This document shows, piece by piece, positions 57,175-64,000 of a DNA stretch of 64,000 nucleotides (its first letter is position 1; each line of letters opens with the position of its first letter). The notes beneath the pieces are model-generated. The model made no database searches. It was not told where the DNA came from and saw only the letters and a list, made by a program, of their open reading frames with translations. The stretch comes from Lepus europaeus (lineage: Eukaryota; Chordata; Mammalia; Lagomorpha; Leporidae), in contig NC_084835.1 of NCBI RefSeq assembly GCF_033115175.1, positions 54,932,948 to 54,996,947 of the forward strand. The letters are read 5' to 3'. The position numbers and the translations under genes were made by a program.

Positions 57175-57634
57175 CTTTAGACACTTCGGTTGTCTCGCCA
57201 ATTTTGTACCACTGTAGCATTTTTTTCCATGATCTCTCCAAAGAATGATAGCAAAAGCACACAGAAACCCTCCCTCTGCAGGCACAGGGTACCATGAATG
57301 CCGCATCCTACAGCTGAGAAACTGAAGGATCGCATCATTCATGACCTTTGCCCCTTGACTTTACCATAAAAGCCTCAGCAGTCCACGTGCCCTCTGTCTG
57401 CATTTTCCTTTCTGACCTATCAATGGCCCGCAAGCCTGAATGGTTTCCACACACCTGTCTCCCAGTTACTGAGCCCACAGGAGAGCACCAAACCCTTCTA
57501 AGTACCAGGGAAGAGCTCTCGTGCACTCATGGGAGCCCTCGTGGGAGCGTGGCAGGTCCTGACTCTCGGAGAAGGCAGAGCGCCTACTCTTGCTCAACTT
57601 TGCTAAGAAATCTGATTGACTTTCATCACCACAG
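57175..57634. other. Unique sequence, nothing recognised
   Basis: A 57348-57896 ORF runs through here into duplication copy B; it has no domain and no splice context I can defend. Confidence 0.3.
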
Positions 57635-57795
57635 TCAATTTCTTCCAGCACAGAAAAGGCTCAGAGGCTTGGTAATTTCTCTTAATTGGGGCTCCAGCCA
57701 CTTTCATCACAAAGCAATTTGGAGCAATGAAACATTGCTTTCAACAATGTATTTCAGAGAAAGAAAAAGGGAAAATCAATTTTCTTACAATTATC
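57635..57795 (+). repeat. Local direct duplication, copy B
   Basis: 161-bp partner of 55574-55733, same orientation, 2,061 bp downstream. The flanks differ immediately outside both ends. Confidence 0.95.
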
Positions 57796-57981
57796 TAGTC
57801 TCAAAAGCAGAAATAAATAAGCTCATTCTGAAAACTGACAGTAAATACAAAAATATTTTTGAAGTTATTGAAAGTTGTAAGTCGCAGAATTTATGATCAT
57901 AGCTGTGTTCATCCTCAACATGTCTGTGTACAAAATCAGTGAAAAACTAGGTCATCATCTGATTCACATTTTCCTATTTTT

Positions 57982-58037
57982 TAAAATATTTATTTATTTA
58001 TTTATTTGAAAGTCAGAGTTACACAGAGAGAGGAGAA

Positions 58038-58081
<44 letters not shown>

Positions 58082-58284
58082 TGATTCACTCCCCAATTGG
58101 CCACAATGGCCAGAGCTGTACCGATTCAAAGCTAGGAGCAAGGAGCTTCCTCCAGGTCTTCCATGCGGGTGCAGGGGCCCAAGGACTTTGGCCATCCTCC
58201 ACTGTTTTCCCAGGCCATAGCAGAGAGCTGGATTGGAAGAGGAGCTGCTGGGACTAGAACTGGCGCGCGCCACAGCACTGGCCC
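57982..58284 (-). mobile_element. CSINE with (GA)n
   Basis: AATATTTATTTATTTATTTA tail, (GA)n at 58040-58079, head shortened at ggcgcgcgccacagcactgg. 17-bp near-perfect duplication (57965-57981 and 58285-58301, one substitution). Confidence 0.95.
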
Positions 58285-58342
58285 CACATTTTTCTATTTT
58301 TAAAGGGAACTCAAAATACTACACTGTTAAAGAAATAAATAA

Positions 58343-58705
58343 CAGCGACTGGCATTTTGGTTCATCAGATTAAGCTCCTGCCTGTGACACCAATATCCCA
58401 TATCAGAGTGCAGATTCAAGTCCCAGCTGTTCCACTTTAAATCCAGCTCCCTGTTAATGTACCTGGGAGAGCAGCAGCAGATGGCTCAAGCACCTGGGTC
58501 CCTGCTGTCCGTATGAGAGACCCAGATGGAATTCCAGCCTACTGGCTTTAGCCTGGCCTAGTCCTGACTGTTGCCACCATTTGGGGGAGTGGGAAGCCAG
58601 GATTGGAAGTGGAAAAGTCAGGACTCAAACCAGAGCCCATACGGGATGCTGGCATTGCAGGCAGCAGGCAGCAGCTTAACCTGCTACGCCACAGTGCTGG
58701 CCCCT
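58343..58705. mobile_element. Fold-back pair of CSINE sequences
   Basis: 58343-58590 is a plus CSINE. 58591-58705 is the first ~115 bp of a CSINE on the minus strand (ends ctacgccacagtgctggccc). The two heads are complementary and could form a hairpin of about 110 bp. Confidence 0.8.
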
Positions 58706-59269
58706 GACATTCAATCTTTCTCACCAGTTTTCACGGAAGAATGTTACCTCCCTCTGACCCTGGGCTGCGACTGCTCCCACATTCAGGCTATGGCAGAAGT
58801 GATGCTGTGTTACCGCCAAGGCTCAGTCACCAGCCTCTCTTCACTCCAGACAGCCTCACCGAGTGATCACATCAGATCTTGGGCTTCATTTCTACCCGTA
58901 TCTAAAGAGATACAAACACACATCTCCAGCCTAGACTTTTCCATTGGATTCTTGAACGCATCCTCACTGAAGTCCCACAAACACGGCCAGCCCCAAGGGG
59001 AGCCCATAGGCTTCCTTAAGTTTGTTCTTCCTTTTCTGACACCCTGTGAAAACTTTCCTCTCTCACCATTTTCCCAACTGCCACGGTCCAGCAAGCACCA
59101 ATTCCTGGGATTTCGCCTCCCAGGCTTTCTCGAAAATATCCAGTCTTTCCACCTGCACTCCCACCATCTCGCCCCAGGCAGCATCCAGTCTAAACAGGAT
59201 CACAACCACAGCCTCCCAGCCTGGAAGCCAGCTTCCCCTTGAACCTCTCCCTCCCAAATTAGCCAGAGG
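58706..59269. other. Unique sequence, possibly old L2
   Basis: A plus ORF (58571-59242) starts in the fold-back SINE and has no domain. The composition is C-rich as in L2, but only the end after 59270 is recognisable. Confidence 0.3.
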
Positions 59270-59965
59270 CCTCCTCAGAAACCCCACATCTGATCATACC
59301 ATTTTTCTGCTTTGAACTCTTTAAAATCCCCATGCCTATATGAGTGTGCTCCCAAAAGTTCCTGCACAGTGTGCATTACAAGAAAACCATGCATAGATTT
59401 CAAAGGTGGTTTTTTTTTTTTTTGCAACAAAGCAAACTTATTTTTTGATTCCATTTTCCATGGACTTTTTGGAGTACCCTAGGAAAATGAATGCACAGGT
59501 TTCTTAATGTGGTACTCGCAGCTCGCAAGACCTGCGCCCCTCCAGCAGCACCTCTGGGCACTCCCATCGTGCACTCTCGTGGCATGCTCCACACGTCACT
59601 AGCTGGCTTCCCTTGCACCTTGGTCACCTCCAGGATTCTGATCTCTGTGTTTGCTCCTGTGTCGCTGCTGCCTGCAATGCCGTCCCTCCACCCTCGGTCA
59701 CCGCCTCTGTCTCCAAGATTTCCTGCAGGCTCCTTCTCCAGGAAGCTTTCCAATCAGGGCATGGCTCTCTCGGGGGGTCCCATTATTCCTGTGAATAGCT
59801 CTACTGCCCCAATATGACTGCGATCCCCTCAAGGAGAGGAACTTACCTCTGTCATTTTGGCATTCCCAGTGTTCAGCTCAGTGTCTGAACAGCTGTAGGT
59901 GCTCAGGTACTGTGTGGTTACTAAGTGAGTGACAATAAAGGCATAGTTGTGGAATGAATGAACCG
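59270..59965 (+). mobile_element. L2, split by a MITE
   Basis: acatctgatcataccatttttctgc (59286-59310) and, after the MITE, ctccttctccaggaagcttt, ctcagtgtctgaacagctgt, gtaggtgctcaggtact and gaatgaatgaa follow the L2 3' end in order. Confidence 0.65.
59336..59482 (+). mobile_element. Mariner-like MITE inserted in L2
   Basis: ctatatgagtgtgctcccaa at the left end, gttccatttt-type ccattttccatggacttttt and ggagtaccctagg at the right end; poly(T) inside at 59409-59423. Confidence 0.6.
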
Positions 59966-60170
59966 GCATGTCATCTAAGGTTCAAATGTCATCTCCCATC
60001 ACTGGCTCCTAACAGACACTTCAGTCTAGAAAGTCCTCAGTAGTCAAAGTTAACTAGGAGTTATAACATTTTTAAATACAGTACATGCAATGGTTTTCTA
60101 AAAGGAATAACCAAAACGATTCCATTTTGCACACTTGTTATTAAAAATCATTCTTGGCTCTATGTTAGAA

Positions 60171-60328
60171 AGCACCTGGCTCCTGCCTTCAGATTAGCGC
60201 GGTGCGCCGGCCGCAGCGCGCCGGCTGCAGCGGCCATTGGAGGGTGAACTAACGGCAAAGGAAGACCTTTCTCTCTGTCTCTCTCTCTCTCACTGTCCAC
60301 TCTGCCTGTCAAAAAAAAAAAAAAAAAG
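60171..60328 (+). mobile_element. CSINE, poly(A)-tail clade, 5'-truncated
   Basis: Begins mid-element at agcacctggctcctgccttc, has CG-rich gcgccggccgcagcgcgcc and ends in CTCTGCCTGTC plus 18 A. Confidence 0.9.
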
Positions 60329-60389
60329 AAGGCTACAAATGAGCAAAATATATAGCATACTTTTTTACATATCTCTAAATCAATACTTT

Positions 60390-60735
60390 GGGGCTGGCAC
60401 TATGGCGTAGTGGGCTAAGCCTCTGTCTGCAATGCTGGTATCCCATATGGGTGCCAGTTCATGTCGTGGCTGCTCCTCTTCCAATCCAGCTTTCTGTTAT
60501 AGCCTGGGAAAACAGTGGAAGATGGCCCAAGTGTTTGGGCCCCTGTACCTGCGTGGGAGACCTGGAAGAAGCTCCTGGCTCCTGGCTTTGGATCAGCACA
60601 GCTCCAGCCACTGGGGCCACTTGGGGAGTGAACCAGTAGATGGAAGACCTTTCTCTCTATCTCTCCCTCTCTCTGTCTGTAACTCTACCTCTCAGATAAA
60701 TAAATAAAATCTTAAAAAATAAAAATAAAAAATAC
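60390..60735 (+). mobile_element. CSINE
   Basis: ggggctggcactatggcgta head, cagataaataaataaaatc tail; ATCAATACT-type duplications near 60379 and 60737. Confidence 0.9.
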
Positions 60736-60839
60736 ATCAATACTATGTTTACTTGAAAGGATCACAAATAACATTGGTCCATTGATCGGGAGCATGTGCT
60801 GGGGCTGTGCTAAATGATCACCCCCGTGATTTTATTCAC

Positions 60840-60960
60840 ATCTAGCACATTCATCATAGTAACACACTTAGGGAGAGGAACCTGAGGCTGGGAGAAGTTA
60901 AATCACACACCAAAGATGACAGCACCTGACAACCAGTCCATCTGACTGAAATCTGAATCT
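60840..60960 (-). mobile_element. MIR
   Basis: gaggaacctgaggctgggagaagtta followed by atcacacaccaaagatgaca matches reverse MIR. Confidence 0.55.
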
Positions 60961-61019
60961 CCCAGAAAGCATCAAAACCTCAAATAAAACTCAAAAAAAT
61001 TTGTATGCAGAATTAGAAT

Positions 61020-61225
61020 GCATGGTATAATATATGGATGGTATAATATATATATATGAATGATATAATATAATGGATGGTATAATATATATTACATATA
61101 TTATATATAATATATATTTTATATGCAATATATGTTATATATTATATGTAATATATTATATAATATGTAATGTGTGCTATTATATGTAATATATGATATA
61201 TATTATATATATTTAATATATATGT
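61020..61225. repeat. AT-rich palindromic tract
   Basis: About 200 bp of TATAAT/ATATAT words with three GGATGGTATAATATA-like repeats at the left edge. Highly self-complementary. Confidence 0.85.
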
Positions 61226-61309
61226 ACACCTTCAAAATCCTCTTTTACACCTCTATCATGTGCTGAAAATATCAACACAAAAATGAAAATATTTCAGTGA
61301 AATTATTAA

Positions 61310-61700
61310 ATTGTTACTGGTCGTGGAGGGAGGGCAGTTGCAGGAGCGAGTTTCATGGGTTCTTTCCCTCAGCTCAGTACAGAAATAAAAAGCCGGGAAA
61401 CAATTTACAAAGAAGCAGATACTTTTCTTTGATTGGCAAGTGACAGAAAAGCGTCTGGTCCAAGGGAAGACTAGCCAGAGTGCTCAAACGGCCACTCACT
61501 GGCTTTCAGGAAGCGTCCAGGGTTCTTAAGGGATTCTATGGGGTGCCCATTGGTCAGAGGTTTCACATACAGTGTGCTGATTGGCTTGCAGCTCAAGGAG
61601 ATAGCGGGGGTCTCTTGGAGACAGCCTGTCTCCTTAGAGACTTAGCCCCCTCCTCTGCTAGCTCTGGGTGGAAGACTGCAACTAACTTGAAGGCATGATT
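61310..61700 (-). mobile_element. Possible LTR fragment
   Basis: On the minus strand it has three CCAAT words (near 61588, 61552 and 61436) followed by a TTTATTTC region, a layout like an LTR U3-R. No TG/CA ends or duplication were found. Confidence 0.3.
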
Positions 61701-61888
61701 TAAAACTTCAAGGTCACGCATGCAGCACAAGAAGCTATAGTTGGAGAGAGACCAGCCAGTCTGGAAACAAGCTTTCTAGGCACAGCTGACAGCCTGCTTG
61801 TGAAGGACATTCTACCTGCATCTGAGGGGCCCACAGACCCCCAGTCCCACTTGACAGCCTTATAAATAATGTTAAGAAGCCATAATCC

Positions 61889-62132
61889 AGGGCAGGGCTG
61901 TGGCACAGTAGGTTAAAGCCCTGGCCTGAAGCGATGGTTCTAGTCCCTGCTGCTCCTCTTCTGATCCAGCTCTCTACTATGGCCTGGGATAATAGTAGAA
62001 GATGGCCCAAGTCCTTGGGCCCCTGAACCAGCGTGGGAGACCAGGAAAAAGCTCCTGGCTCCTGGCTTCGGCTATCTCTCTACCTCTCTCTGTAACTCTT
62101 TCAAATAAATAAAATAAAATAAAATAAAATAA
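61889..62132 (+). mobile_element. CSINE with internal deletions
   Basis: Perfect 12-bp duplication AAGCCATAATCC at 61877-61888 and 62133-62144. Lacks the ccgccattg...gaagacctct segment; (AAAAT)n tail at 62107-62131. Confidence 0.95.
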
Positions 62133-62144
62133 AAGCCATAATCC

Positions 62145-63549
62145 CCACGCTCACTGACAGACACAAGCAATGTCATTGTGACTGACCAGTCTCATTGCAA
62201 GGAGTTCCCAGCTCCTTTTCTAAGGCCAGAGTGGCAGCTCCCACACTCTGGTCCATGGGGCCTCCCCACATGACTAATGTGTCCATGAACACATTCTATG
62301 GTAAACCAGGCCTGTGGCTTGATACAAGACAACCACTGGTTTTCTACAAGGCTTGCTCACTTAAAATTCAGAAGGCTCTCTTAACTACTCTCTAAGGTCC
62401 CTCACAACGTCGTGACTAAGACTAGAGAGTTGTAGTCAGAAGAGACCAAATTTCAGCAGATATTTGATGAAGACAACCAGCATTTCTTAGTCATGAAAAA
62501 GAGGACCCTGGTCTTGCTTTTACCCTCTATCCCTTAAGTAGGACATGTCCGCACTATCTTTAAGGAAACACTCAAGCAAAGGTCCGTCAGACATCTAGGG
62601 GGGAGGGAGTGAGGAAGTGGCCTAGAAACTTTCATATTCAGAGAATCTATGACCCTCTGACTCATTTCAGATTCGTGTAGAAAATGTTTTCTTCTTACAA
62701 ATAGAAGCCATCTTCCCTTCTACATTTCTTTCTTTGCATTTTGGTCTTTCCCACTACCTGGTTTTTGTTGGTTGGTCGGTTGCTTGCTTGCTTTTTCACT
62801 GCAACAGACAGACCAGAAATAACGTCCCTGTTTAGCTAACAGAGGGAGGAACAGTCTTGAGATGATATCGACAGCAGGATTTCGTTATTGGATGTCAGCC
62901 TTCACAGCAAGTATATACAGAAATTAGTTTCCTGTCAACCTGTTTTCACTACTAGTCTTAAGTGTTGCCATGAGCTAAATGAACTTTATGCAACCACTCA
63001 AATATTTCATTTTGAATATGCTTTCAAAGTAAGCTTATAGTGAATGGCATCTTGTAGCAGTGAAATACTAAACTACCATTTTTGAAGCTATAGGAATTTT
63101 GATAGAAAGTATTGGTTCAAACAAATAATGGAGTTTTTTTGGTCAAAAACCCAGAATAAACAGCTGAGATCCATTCACCATACAAAGGGTCTGCGGAGGA
63201 AAAGAATGCAAATATCTCTTCAAAGTCGTGTGACTAAAGAGGAATAAATAAACCAAAGAACCATCAGAAACTAAACAGAGGTGACTGTCACACTAGGTCA
63301 TAAATAGAATGCAGGACAGGATTTTCCCTGGCGAGATGTTTATGCTGTTTGAGACTAAGCACCTCATGCTGGTGAGTGATAGCATAACTCGTGTCCAGAA
63401 GCCCAGAGAGCAGTTAAGGGATTAAGGAGTGCACTGACAGACACAGTCTATCTGCCAGGAGCCGGGCACTGGGGGTTTTACTACCTGCTGCACAGCTGTT
63501 GTTAAAAGAGTGATGGGCTCATCATGGAAAAGCAAGATGTACCACAGTG
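62145..63549. other. Unique sequence, nothing recognised
   Basis: About 1.4 kb free of recognisable repeats; GTTG/GCTT-type short runs at 62768-62792. No coding domain. Confidence 0.35.
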
Positions 63550-63720
63550 CTCTACAGCCTTGATGAGCTACTCTAAGCCAGTCATGTTCCCTTGCATTAT
63601 TTCATTTAGTTTAATGGGATCCTCCAAACCCACAGCAGTTCACTGTCCTGACCCTCGTTTTCCAGATGAGGAGGGAAATGAGTGATGGAATATCATTAAG
63701 TCCCTTGGCTGGGCTCGGAG
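63550..63720 (-). mobile_element. MIR
   Basis: ttgcattatttcatttagtttaatggg, cctcgttttccagatgagga and gtcccttggctgggctcgga follow reverse MIR/MIRb. Confidence 0.6.
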
Positions 63721-64000
63721 GCTGATCCGCAGTGTGCAGAGCACCTGGGTCCCCTTAGAGCCCATTAGAGTCCCATTAGAGTCCTCTGGCCCTGGAGAGC
63801 CCCTTTGTCTTCTATGAAGACACCCTCCAAAATAGCTTGGATTGAGAAGCATTTTGCTGCTGAATCTGACTTCAATTTGAACGCTGTTCAAAGAAGATGC
63901 CAAGCATGTATGGATCTGGGGTTCCAAGTGGGACTGAAACTGCAGTGGTTGTGCTCAGTGGCAAGCTCCCTCCACTCTGGGCCCCGGGTCCACTTCACTG
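63721..64000. other. Unique sequence at window end
   Basis: GC-rich; a 63640-63927 minus ORF overlaps the MIR and has no domain. Contains gcccattagagtcccattag, a short tandem duplication. Confidence 0.3.

Noticed and set aside
58571-59242. 223-codon ORF
   Set aside because: Begins in fold-back SINE sequence and continues into old L2-like DNA without any domain.
35685-64000. MC5R downstream of MC2R
   Set aside because: It is the expected neighbour, but no second melanocortin receptor reading frame (DRY, DPxIY) is seen on either strand.

Overview
The window is mammalian nuclear DNA from a leporid, most probably the European rabbit (Oryctolagus cuniculus). Two things point there: about 47 copies or fragments of the tRNA-derived lagomorph C-repeat SINE (CSINE) on both strands, and several copies of the characteristic lagomorph L1 3' UTR, a long G-rich tail ending in an ATTAAATAAAAG-type signal and poly(A). 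There are no operons, CRISPR arrays or other prokaryotic features. The species call and family names rest on recognition by eye, with no database search.

The one clear gene is MC2R, the ACTH (melanocortin 2) receptor, on the plus strand. Its coding sequence (34791-35684, 297 codons) is uninterrupted within one exon, as is usual for melanocortin receptors. About 14 kb upstream, 20710-20758 looks like the short noncoding first exon: it ends in a consensus splice donor and has two SF-1-like sites just upstream, as expected for an adrenal-cortex promoter. The inferred intron runs from 20759 to about 34675. A young SINE sits only 85 bp before the proposed exon 2 acceptor. The 3' UTR has no clear end; tandem ATTAAA signals lie at 36910 and 36922.

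Region by region. 1-9.9 kb holds a lagomorph L1 3' UTR, an old L1 with an internal deletion and two nested SINEs, many SINEs, an L1-into-L1 site reused twice, and an MLT1 LTR. 9.9-20.6 kb is older unique sequence with SINEs, MaLR and ERVL-like LTR fossils, a MER5A-like element and a 5S rRNA gene fragment. 20.6-34.7 kb is the MC2R promoter, candidate exon 1 and intron. 34.7-37.6 kb is the MC2R coding exon and 3' flank. 37.6-64 kb is intergenic: dense SINEs, a complete solo LTR inserted in a SINE, Tigger/MER2, L2, MIR and mariner-like fossils, and a 160-bp local duplication.

No new multi-gene system is visible. The items most worth following are the MC2R promoter and in-frame upstream AUG, the NF-Y-motif solo LTR, the double L1 hit with a probable 3' transduction, the 5S fragment inside a SINE, and the 160-bp duplication. 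In humans MC5R lies beyond the 3' end of MC2R, but it is not reached here.
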